Of a stretch of DNA of 61,367 bases, positions 17,227 to 24,353 are shown one piece after another. The stretch's first letter is position 1. Each line of letters begins with the position of its first letter. The DNA is taken from positions 6,141 through 67,507 of the forward strand of contig JAHYZZ010000012.1 of the NCBI GenBank assembly GCA_019424135.1, given 5' to 3'. Source of the stretch: Lachnospiraceae bacterium. GTDB taxonomy: Bacteria; Bacillota; Clostridia; Lachnospirales; Lachnospiraceae. Both the position numbers and the translations under genes were made by a program. The notes under the pieces were generated by a model. The model searched no databases and was not told where the DNA came from. It was given only the letters and a program-made list of their open reading frames with translations.

Positions 17227-18078
17227 ATGGCATTAGTAACTTCAAAACAGATGTTGGAAGACGCACAGAAAGGCGGCTATGCAGTCGGTGCATTTAATGT
17301 GGAAAACATGGAGATGGTAAAGGCAGTCATTGCTGCAGCAGAAGAGATGAATGCTCCGGTTATGCTTCAGACCACCCCATCCACAGTAAAATATGGAACG
17401 CTGGAGACTTACTATGCGATCGTGGCGGCAGAGGCTAAGAAGGCAAGTGTGCCAGTATGTCTGCACCTGGATCACGGCAGCAGCTATGAGCTGGCGGCAC
17501 AGGCTCTCAGAGCAGGATATACTTCGGTCATGATCGACGGCTCTCATGAGGATTTTGAAGGAAACGTAGCGGTGACAAAGAAAGTGGCAGATATGGCAAA
17601 TGCAATGGGGATTCCGGTTGAGGCTGAACTTGGAAAAGTAGGCGGAAAGGAAGATGATCTGGAGGCTGAAGCTGATACGAATACAGATCCCCAGGAAGCA
17701 AAGGAATTTGTAGAGCGCACCGGAGTAACCTCCCTTGCAGTTGCCATCGGAACGGCTCATGGGTTCTATAAATCCACACCGGTGCTTGATAAGGAAAGAG
17801 TATCACAGATCAAAGAAGTCGTATCTGTACCGCTGGTTCTGCACGGAGCTTCCGGACTCACTGATGAGGATGTGCGTGAGTGTGTACAGAGAGGAATGTG
17901 TAAAGTAAACTTTGCCACAGAGCTTCGGGCGGCATACACAGATGCAGGAAAGAAGCTTCTGGAAGAGAAGCCGGAGACCTTCGATCCAAAGAAATTTGGC
18001 GTTGTTGGTATGGAAGCCGTAAAAGAGCTGGTAAAAGGAAGAATGAAAGTTCTTGGTTGTGAAGGAAAAGCAAGATAG
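17227..18078 (+). CDS. class II fructose/tagatose-bisphosphate aldolase (GatY/KbaY type)
   Basis: The 283-residue zinc aldolase has the family motifs VCLHLDHGSSYE (H80, D82, H83), EAELG, GTAHGFY and LHGASGL. It cleaves a ketohexose 1,6-bisphosphate into dihydroxyacetone phosphate and glyceraldehyde 3-phosphate. Its length and context with a galactitol-phosphate-dehydrogenase-like gene and a PfkB kinase point to tagatose 1,6-bisphosphate. A second class II aldolase at 54721 is the likely glycolytic enzyme. The start follows AGGAGG. Confidence 0.88.
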   Translation: MALVTSKQMLEDAQKGGYAVGAFNVENMEMVKAVIAAAEEMNAPVMLQTTPSTVKYGTLETYYAIVAAEAKKASVPVCLHLDHGSSYELAAQALRAGYTSVMIDGSHEDFEGNVAVTKKVADMANAMGIPVEAELGKVGGKEDDLEAEADTNTDPQEAKEFVERTGVTSLAVAIGTAHGFYKSTPVLDKERVSQIKEVVSVPLVLHGASGLTDEDVRECVQRGMCKVNFATELRAAYTDAGKKLLEEKPETFDPKKFGVVGMEAVKELVKGRMKVLGCEGKAR

Positions 18079-18095
18079 AAAGAGTGTGAAGACCT

Positions 18096-19613
18096 ATGAA
18101 ACAGTATTTGTTGGGAATTGATATCGGAACCAGCGCTTGCAAGACCGCGATTTTCGATGAAAATGGCCGTGTTCTGGCCACGGGAAGCGGAGATTATCCT
18201 GTCTATTATCCACACCAGGGATGGGCAGAACAAAATCCTGAGGAGTGGTGGGCAGCTGTATGCAAGGCCATCAAAGAAATGTTGGAAAAAAGCGGAATCC
18301 GTCGGGAGGATATAGCAGGGATCGGCATCGATGGACAGAGCTGGTCGGCGATCCCGGTAGACAAAAACGGGGAAGTGCTGGCCAATACGCCCATCTGGAT
18401 GGACACCCGGGCGGCTGACATCTGTGAAGAAGTGGGGAAAAAAGTGGGAGAAGACCGGATTTTCCAGGTCTGCGGCAATCCCTTCAAGGCTACATACACG
18501 ACTCCGAAGATCCTCTGGTATCAGAAAAATCTGCCGGATGTCTATGAACATACTTATAAGATCTTACAGTCCAACAGCTACATTGCCTATAAGCTGACTG
18601 GGGAGATGACCCAGGAATTAAGCCAGGGGTATGGCCTGCACTGCTTTGACATGAGAAAAGGCGTGTGGGACATGGATATGTGCAAAGAGCTTGGCATCCG
18701 GGAAGACTTATTGCCGGATATCTATCCAAGCCACGCCATTGTGGGCGGTGTGACAGCCAAGGCAGCAGAAGAATGTGGCCTGCTGGAAGGTACGCCTGTA
18801 GCAGCGGGAGCTTTGGATGCCGCCTGCGGAACACTGGGAGCCGGCGTAGTCCATCCTGGTGAAACCCAGGAGCAGGGCGGACAGGCCGGAGGAATGAGCA
18901 TCTGTATCGATGAATATAAGGCAGACCCAAGACTGATATTAAGCTATCACGCGGCAGCAGGCCAGTGGATCCTGCAGGGCGGAACCGTCGGAGGAGGCGG
19001 TGTCATGCGTTGGATGGAACAGCAGTTTGGCGATTACGAGAGAAGCCGGAAAGCAGAAGTGGGAAAAGGCTCTCTGGATCAGTTCAATGAACTGGCGCAA
19101 AAAGTGGCTCCCGGCAGCGACGGAATGGTATTTTTGCCTTATATGTCCGGAGAACGGTCTCCTATCTGGGATCCCAATGCAAAAGGTGTGTTCTACGGCC
19201 TGGACTTCAGCAAGACCAAGGGACATTTCATCCGTGCAGCCATGGAAGGAGTAGCCCTGTCTTTGCGTCACAACCTGGAAGTGGCAAAGGAAGCAGGGGC
19301 AGAGGTTAGTGTACTGCGGGCAATGGGAGGATCGGCCAATTCACTTTTGTGGACGCAGATCAAGGCAGATGTGACCGGGAAGAAAATCATCGTGCCCTCC
19401 TCAGATACTGCCACTACTTTGGGGGCAGTGATTCTGGCTGGCGTTGGAATCGGTATGTACCAGAACTTTGAGGAAGCGGTGGAGAAGACCGTAGAGATCA
19501 AACGGACCCACGAGCCGAATCCGGAAAATAAAGAAGTCTATGACAGAAATTATGAAACTTATTTAAAACTATATGATCATCTGAAAGATATCATGGCGGA
19601 AAGGAGCAGATAA
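18096..19613 (+). CDS. FGGY-family carbohydrate kinase
   Basis: The 505-residue kinase has the N-terminal loop GIDIGTSACKTA, the region IGIDGQSWSAIPVD, the motif WMDTRAAD, and a C-terminal MGGSANSLLWTQI. It is related to xylulokinase and to the kinase at 12419. It is placed between the aldolase and the GatD-like dehydrogenase and is coupled to the latter with three bases between them. It may phosphorylate galactitol, tagatose or another hexitol or ketose so that the following enzymes can act, in a pathway with no PTS component in this window. Substrate not determinable here. Confidence 0.85.
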   Translation: MKQYLLGIDIGTSACKTAIFDENGRVLATGSGDYPVYYPHQGWAEQNPEEWWAAVCKAIKEMLEKSGIRREDIAGIGIDGQSWSAIPVDKNGEVLANTPIWMDTRAADICEEVGKKVGEDRIFQVCGNPFKATYTTPKILWYQKNLPDVYEHTYKILQSNSYIAYKLTGEMTQELSQGYGLHCFDMRKGVWDMDMCKELGIREDLLPDIYPSHAIVGGVTAKAAEECGLLEGTPVAAGALDAACGTLGAGVVHPGETQEQGGQAGGMSICIDEYKADPRLILSYHAAAGQWILQGGTVGGGGVMRWMEQQFGDYERSRKAEVGKGSLDQFNELAQKVAPGSDGMVFLPYMSGERSPIWDPNAKGVFYGLDFSKTKGHFIRAAMEGVALSLRHNLEVAKEAGAEVSVLRAMGGSANSLLWTQIKADVTGKKIIVPSSDTATTLGAVILAGVGIGMYQNFEEAVEKTVEIKRTHEPNPENKEVYDRNYETYLKLYDHLKDIMAERSR

Positions 19614-19616
19614 AAG

Positions 19617-20666
19617 ATGAAAGCAGCAGTTGTATGTGCAAATGAAGACGTACGTTATATGGATTATGAGGAGCCCCAGGTGACTCCCGGAACTGTGAAG
19701 GTAAAAGTAAAGGCCTCCGGTATCTGTGGATCAGACATTCCAAGGGTACTTCAAAATGGAGTACACTTTTATCCCATCGTGCTGGGACATGAATTTTCCG
19801 GCGATGTGGTAGAAGTGGGCGAAGGCGTGACCAGTGTCAAAGTAGGCGACCATGTGTCAGGAGCGCCGCTGGTTCCCTGTATGAAATGTGACGACTGCCA
19901 GAAGGGTAATTTCTCTCTGTGCAAGCACTACAGCTTCATCGGATCCAGGCAGCAGGGAAGCAATGCGGACTATGTGGTGATCCCGGAGCAGAGCGCGGTT
20001 GTCTATGATCCCTGCATCCCTTATGAGCAGGCAGCCATGTTTGAACCATCCACGGTTGCATTGCACGGCGTATACCAGAATCAGTACCAGGGCGGCGGAT
20101 ATGTAGCCATCTTAGGCGGTGGGACCATCGGTATGTTTACCATGCAGTGGACCAAGATCTTTGGCTCCAAAAAGGTGGTTGTATTTGATATCAGCGATGA
20201 GCGTCTGGAACTGGCAAAACGGCTGGGCGCAGATGAAGTGATCAATACCACAGAGGAAGGATATCTGGAAAAGGCCATGGCGATTACAGAGGGCAAGGGA
20301 TATGATTATGTATTCGAGACAGCAGGACAGGTGCCGACTTTGAAGATGGCATTTGAAGTGGCAGCAAATAAAGCCCATGTATGCTGTATCGGAACCCCTC
20401 ATGCCGAGATTACTTTTACACCGGCATTATGGGAAAAGATGAACCGTAAAGAATTCTATCTGACCGGTTCCTGGATGTCTTACAGTGCACCATTCCCGGG
20501 CAAGGAGTGGAAACTGACGGCTCATTACTTCGCAACAGGACAGCTGAAGTTTGATCCTGGATTCATCTATAAGAAAATGCCGATGAGTCAGGCTCAGGAA
20601 GCATTCCAGCTCTACAAGACACCTGGTCTGGTCAAGGGAAAAATCCTGCTGATGAACGAAGACTAG
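19617..20666 (+). CDS. gatD: galactitol-1-phosphate 5-dehydrogenase-like zinc dehydrogenase
   Basis: The 349-residue enzyme aligns by eye with Escherichia coli GatD along its length: GICGSDIPRV, HFYPIVLGHEFSGD, FIGSRQQGS and LTGSWMSYSAPFPGKEW. Catalytic zinc residues are C37 and H58-E59. The structural zinc cysteines are C88, C91, C94 and C102. GatD oxidises galactitol 1-phosphate to D-tagatose 6-phosphate with NAD. The next gene is a PfkB kinase suited to tagatose 6-phosphate, and the aldolase two genes upstream would complete the route. The gene symbol is by similarity only. Confidence 0.8.
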   Translation: MKAAVVCANEDVRYMDYEEPQVTPGTVKVKVKASGICGSDIPRVLQNGVHFYPIVLGHEFSGDVVEVGEGVTSVKVGDHVSGAPLVPCMKCDDCQKGNFSLCKHYSFIGSRQQGSNADYVVIPEQSAVVYDPCIPYEQAAMFEPSTVALHGVYQNQYQGGGYVAILGGGTIGMFTMQWTKIFGSKKVVVFDISDERLELAKRLGADEVINTTEEGYLEKAMAITEGKGYDYVFETAGQVPTLKMAFEVAANKAHVCCIGTPHAEITFTPALWEKMNRKEFYLTGSWMSYSAPFPGKEWKLTAHYFATGQLKFDPGFIYKKMPMSQAQEAFQLYKTPGLVKGKILLMNED

Positions 20667-20675
20667 GAGGGCGCC

Positions 20676-21611
20676 ATGATACTGACAGTGACATTAAACG
20701 CAGCAATTGATAAGCGTTACGTAGTGGAAGAGTTTCAAGAAGGAGAAGTCAACCGCGTCAAGGAATGTGCTTATGTGCCTGGGGGTAAGGGGCTGAATGT
20801 ATCCAAACCTGCAGCTGTGGCCGGAGCTGACGTGGTGGCCACCGGATTTGTAGGCGGGCATGCGGGAAATTATATTGAGGAATCTCTGAAGGATTATCAT
20901 GTGAAAGGAGATTTTTATCACCTGGAGGCAGAGAGCCGTTCCTGCATCAATATCTGGGATGAAAAACATGAACGGCAGACAGAGTTCCTGGAGCCGGGAT
21001 TTACAGTGACAGAAGAAGAATTCCAGGGATTTGTAGACAAGTTCCGGGGGCTTGTGGAGAAGGCAGACGTGGTGGCTATGTCCGGCAGCGTGCCAAAAGG
21101 GCTGGACGGAACTGCTTATCAGAAATTGGTTAAGATCGTGAAGGATGCCGGGAAAAAGGTGATCCTAGACACCAGCGGCCGTCTGCTGGAGATGGGAATT
21201 GAAGCCTGCCCCACCATGATCAAGCCCAATATTGATGAGATTCGGATGCTGACAGGAAAACATTGTGATCACATGGAAGATATCATCGAGGCGGCTAAGG
21301 CGGTTCACGCAAGAGGCGTGGAAGTAGTAGCGGTATCACTGGGAGCCGACGGTTCTTTGGTGGTCAGCGATGAAGGTGCTTTTCGGGCCATCGTTCCAAA
21401 GATCGATGCGGTCAATACTGTAGGATGTGGGGACTCCATGATCGCAGGCTTTGCCCTGGGCTTTGCAGAAGGCTTAAGCATTGAGGAGACGCTGCGCAAG
21501 GCCAGCGCAATTTCGGCTGCGGCAGCGCTGAGAGAGGAGACCGGGTTCTTTGTAAAAGAAGACATGGAACGGCTGTATCCTCAGATTAAGATCGAAAAAA
21601 TCGAATCATAG
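20676..21611 (+). CDS. PfkB-family 1-phosphofructokinase / tagatose-6-phosphate kinase
   Basis: The 311-residue kinase has the glycine motif PGGKGLNVSK near residue 35 and the catalytic NTVGCGDSMIAGF near residue 250, with the base aspartate in GCGD. It is of the FruK/LacC branch, which phosphorylates fructose 1-phosphate or tagatose 6-phosphate. The neighbouring GatD-like dehydrogenase and GatY-like aldolase favour tagatose 6-phosphate. It ends the DeoR-led operon; a hairpin follows. Confidence 0.85.
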   Translation: MILTVTLNAAIDKRYVVEEFQEGEVNRVKECAYVPGGKGLNVSKPAAVAGADVVATGFVGGHAGNYIEESLKDYHVKGDFYHLEAESRSCINIWDEKHERQTEFLEPGFTVTEEEFQGFVDKFRGLVEKADVVAMSGSVPKGLDGTAYQKLVKIVKDAGKKVILDTSGRLLEMGIEACPTMIKPNIDEIRMLTGKHCDHMEDIIEAAKAVHARGVEVVAVSLGADGSLVVSDEGAFRAIVPKIDAVNTVGCGDSMIAGFALGFAEGLSIEETLRKASAISAAAALREETGFFVKEDMERLYPQIKIEKIES

Positions 21612-21670
21612 AAACACAATACCCCTTTCGCGCATACACTAAGATAGAATGTAGTGAAAGGGGTATTTTT
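21611..21670 (+). promoter_or_regulatory. terminator hairpin containing a mother-cell-type promoter and the next ribosome binding site
   Basis: ATACCCCTTTC (21619-21629) pairs with GAAAGGGGTAT (21656-21666), followed by five T residues. The 26-base loop holds CATACACTA at 21633, which fits the sigma-E -10 element CATACANT and the sigma-K -10 element CATANNNTA. AC pairs lie 15-17 bases upstream, as sigma-K requires. The 3' arm includes AAAGGGG, the ribosome binding site of the amidase gene. Readthrough RNA would bury that site, while RNA begun in the loop would not. Confidence 0.55.
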
Positions 21671-22447
21671 ATGCCATATTCAATTATGCTGGATGCCGGA
21701 CACGGAGGAAAAGATCCGGGGGCTGTCTACCAGGGACGGCAGGAGAAAGACGATACGCTCAAGCTTACGCTGGCGGTGGGGGAGATCCTGCAGAACCGGG
21801 GGGTTGATGTGGAGTATACAAGGACGACTGACGTCTACGAGACGCCAGCCCAAAAAGCCCGGGAGGCAAACATGGCAGGCGTAGATTATTTTGTGTCCAT
21901 TCACCGCAATTCCACGCCCCAGGACAATAGCGTGTCCGGTGTGGAAAGTCTGGTCTATGATCTGTCCGGAGTAAAATATGAGATGGCCCAGGATATCAAT
22001 GAACAGCTGGAAGCCGTGGGATTCATTAACCGGGGCGTACAGGCAAGGCCCAATCTTACGGTACTGCGAAGGACCAATATGCCGGCCGTGCTGGTGGAAG
22101 CCGGGTTTATGAATTCCGATACCGATAATCGATTGTTTGATGAAAATTTCCAGGATATTGCCGAAGCAATCGCCGAAGGAATCCTGGATACCCTGGAATA
22201 TGAAGGAGAACCTGGCGGAGGAACCGGAGAAAATGCCCATTACCGTGTACAGATCGGATCCTTCCGAAACAGGGGGTATGCCCAGAGGCTGATGGAGGAG
22301 CTGATGGATCTGGACATTCCGGCATATATTGAAGATTCAGGGCCATTTTACCGGGTGGAGACCGGTGATTACAGAAGTCTGGATGAGGCTGCACAGATGG
22401 AGCAAAAAATCAAAAGAGCTGGTTATCCGGCCATCATCGTAAAGTGA
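21671..22447 (+). CDS. CwlC-like N-acetylmuramoyl-L-alanine amidase with SPOR domain
   Basis: This is a 258-residue protein with an Amidase_3 domain (about 3-175) and a SPOR peptidoglycan-binding domain (about 185-258, beginning YRVQIGSF). The zinc ligands and catalytic glutamate are visible: H11 (DAGHGGKDPG), E25, H78 (SIHRNS) and E143 (LVEAGFMNS). There is no signal peptide. The length, domain order and lack of a signal match Bacillus subtilis CwlC, a mother-cell amidase that digests the wall at the end of sporulation. The promoter upstream looks sporulation-specific, in agreement. Confidence 0.88.
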   Translation: MPYSIMLDAGHGGKDPGAVYQGRQEKDDTLKLTLAVGEILQNRGVDVEYTRTTDVYETPAQKAREANMAGVDYFVSIHRNSTPQDNSVSGVESLVYDLSGVKYEMAQDINEQLEAVGFINRGVQARPNLTVLRRTNMPAVLVEAGFMNSDTDNRLFDENFQDIAEAIAEGILDTLEYEGEPGGGTGENAHYRVQIGSFRNRGYAQRLMEELMDLDIPAYIEDSGPFYRVETGDYRSLDEAAQMEQKIKRAGYPAIIVK

Positions 22448-22472
22448 TTTAACATATTTTTAAAGGGAAACG

Positions 22473-22503
22473 TTGACTTGGTTTAACAATTTTGGCTTAT
22501 ACT
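22473..22503 (+). promoter_or_regulatory. candidate sigma-A promoter for the small membrane protein gene
   Basis: TTGACT at 22473 and TATACT at 22498 are spaced by 19 bases, slightly long. Confidence 0.4.
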
Positions 22504-22555
22504 AACCTCAGAAAAGGAAATGAGAAACTTGTATGATTTCAGGGAGGGAAAATGT

Positions 22556-22801
22556 ATGAGAACATTATGGGAAATCACAAATAAGATATTTGGCAGCGAG
22601 TCTGCTGCAGCAGCGTTTCTGACCATCAATATCATCTGCTGGACGGCAGGCACACTTGCCGCGGGGCTGGCCTTTTGTGCCATTATCGGGACCTCAGCGG
22701 CATTGTGCATGACAAAGCTGATGTGCGCTGCCATCTATGTGGGAATTATTGTGGGTTTATTCGGCGGTATCTTATTTTTGTACCGGAGAAGAACACAGTA
22801 G
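22556..22801 (+). CDS. small membrane protein, unknown function
   Basis: This 81-residue protein has two predicted membrane helices (about 20-48 and 52-76) with a short GTSAALCMTK connection, and ends in the basic YRRRTQ. The start at 22556 follows AGGGAGGG by seven bases; an in-frame ATG at 22520 lacks such a site. I do not recognise the family. Its last 30 bases overlap the end of the convergent deoC gene, so the two messages are antisense to each other at their ends. Confidence 0.7.
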   Translation: MRTLWEITNKIFGSESAAAAFLTINIICWTAGTLAAGLAFCAIIGTSAALCMTKLMCAAIYVGIIVGLFGGILFLYRRRTQ

Positions 22802-23434
22802 TTTGACTGCGGAACTGGTTCCGATGCGGCTGCATCCTGCCTGAACAAAAGCTTCCAGGTCATCTCTTGTGCGGATGCCTCCGGCAGCCTTGATCTTTAC
22901 AGAAGGGCCGATGTGCTCTTTGAATAGTAAAATATCTTCCATCACGGCGCCACCTGTGCCAAAACCGGTGGAAGTTTTAATATAGTCAGCTCCGGCTTTT
23001 GTGACGATCTCACAGAGCCGGATTTTTTCTTCTTGGGTCAGATAGCAGGTCTCTACAATCACTTTTAAAATTTCGTTTTTTGCGGCCTCTCTCAGGGTGG
23101 CAATTTCCTGATAGACTTTTTCAAAATCCCCGTTTTTCACATTTGTGAGGTTGATCACCATGTCAATTTCACGGGCGCCATCAAGAATGGCCTGCCTTGT
23201 CTCCTGGACCTTTATATCAGTGGTATGATATCCCAGAGGAAATCCAATCACGGTACAGATATTTAAGGATGGGCCGAAAGCTTCCCGTGCAGGGGCTACA
23301 TATGTAGGCGGGATGCAGACAGATGCAGTGTGGTATTCCAGGGCTTCCTGACAGAGGGTGTGTATATCCGCCCAGGTGCAATAAGCTTTCAGCTGTGTGT
23401 GGTCGATGAATTTAAAGAGTTCTGAGTTTTCCAT
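22772..23434 (-). CDS. deoC: deoxyribose-phosphate aldolase
   Basis: The 220-residue class I aldolase cleaves 2-deoxyribose 5-phosphate into acetaldehyde and glyceraldehyde 3-phosphate. D91 (REIDMVIN), Schiff-base lysine K153 (ADYIKTSTGF) and proton-relay lysine K182 (VKIKAAGGIRT) are present. No other nucleoside-catabolism gene adjoins it. Instead it diverges from a glycyl radical enzyme pair with back-to-back promoters, so it could also process a product of that enzyme. Confidence 0.93.
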   Translation of the reverse strand: MENSELFKFIDHTQLKAYCTWADIHTLCQEALEYHTASVCIPPTYVAPAREAFGPSLNICTVIGFPLGYHTTDIKVQETRQAILDGAREIDMVINLTNVKNGDFEKVYQEIATLREAAKNEILKVIVETCYLTQEEKIRLCEIVTKAGADYIKTSTGFGTGGAVMEDILLFKEHIGPSVKIKAAGGIRTRDDLEAFVQAGCSRIGTSSAVKLLCSSPVQK

Positions 23435-23467
23435 GTTTGTATTCCTCCCTTATTTTGTTTGTTCTAT

Positions 23468-23532
23468 CATAATATAAAAAAATGAAAAATGTCAACGAAA
23501 CATATTGACATTGAATGGTTATATGCTATAAT
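23468..23532. promoter_or_regulatory. divergent promoters of deoC and the glycyl radical operon
   Basis: On the plus strand TTGACA at 23505 and TATAAT at 23527 have a 16-base spacer. On the minus strand a TTGACA lies at about 23490-23495, with an AT-rich TATATTATG region beyond it toward deoC. The two -35 boxes are about ten bases apart, so a bound factor could affect both. Confidence 0.65.
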
Positions 23533-23564
23533 ACCATTAAGAATAGAAAAGTGGGAGAACACAC

Positions 23565-24329
23565 ATGACATTAAGAATCTTTCAAAAAGGGTTTAATTAT
23601 TCTCAGGACGGGCAGGGTAACCGCCTGGTCTATCATCTCCAGGGATGCAATATGAAGTGCAGATGGTGCGCGAATCCGGAGGGAATGCCGGTAGACGGGG
23701 CAGTGATTCATGAGAAGGATAAGTCGCCCAGGCTTTCCTGTGAAGAGCACACGGTGGAGGAGATCTATCAGGAAATCTTAAGCTGTAAGCCCATGTTTTT
23801 TGATGGCGGAGGAGTGACCTTTAGCGGGGGAGAGGCTACCTTGCAATTTGCGGCGTTAAAGGAGCTTCTTAAGAAGCTAAAGGAGGCAGGTATTCATACG
23901 GCTATTGAGACAAATGGGAGCCATAGCCGTCTTCCAGAGCTGTTCCCTTATGTAGATCAGCTGATTATGGATTGTAAGCACTGGGATCCGCAGAAGCACC
24001 TTCAATATACAGGAGTGCCGTTTTCCGTAGTATATGAAAATTTGAAAAAGGCGTCGGCAAGTCATCCCAGGGTTGATATTCGTACGCCGCTGATCGGTGG
24101 TGTCAATGACAGCCCGCAAGATGTGGAGCATTTTCTGGATCTGTATCAGGAGCTGGGGGGACAAAACGTGACCTTTGAGATTTTAAAGTATCATGAGTTT
24201 GGCAAGAAGAAATGGGAAGAATGCGGATGGGCCTATGAGATGACAGACGATGCCCATGTGACGGTAGAACAGATCAAAGATTTTCGAGACCAGATCATAA
24301 AAAGAGGACTACAGTATAGAAAGAGCTGA
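23565..24329 (+). CDS. glycyl radical enzyme activase (radical SAM)
   Basis: The 254-residue radical SAM protein has the cluster motif C28-x3-C32-x2-C35 (GCNMKCRWC) and the glycine-rich GGGVTFSGGEAT. It should use S-adenosylmethionine to place the glycyl radical on the enzyme encoded 24 bases downstream. Unlike many activases of this type it lacks the ferredoxin-like insert with two additional iron-sulfur clusters; the region after the motif has only one isolated cysteine. In that it resembles pyruvate formate-lyase activase. Confidence 0.92.
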   Translation: MTLRIFQKGFNYSQDGQGNRLVYHLQGCNMKCRWCANPEGMPVDGAVIHEKDKSPRLSCEEHTVEEIYQEILSCKPMFFDGGGVTFSGGEATLQFAALKELLKKLKEAGIHTAIETNGSHSRLPELFPYVDQLIMDCKHWDPQKHLQYTGVPFSVVYENLKKASASHPRVDIRTPLIGGVNDSPQDVEHFLDLYQELGGQNVTFEILKYHEFGKKKWEECGWAYEMTDDAHVTVEQIKDFRDQIIKRGLQYRKS

Positions 24330-24353
24330 CAGAAGAAAGGAGACTTAAAAAGC

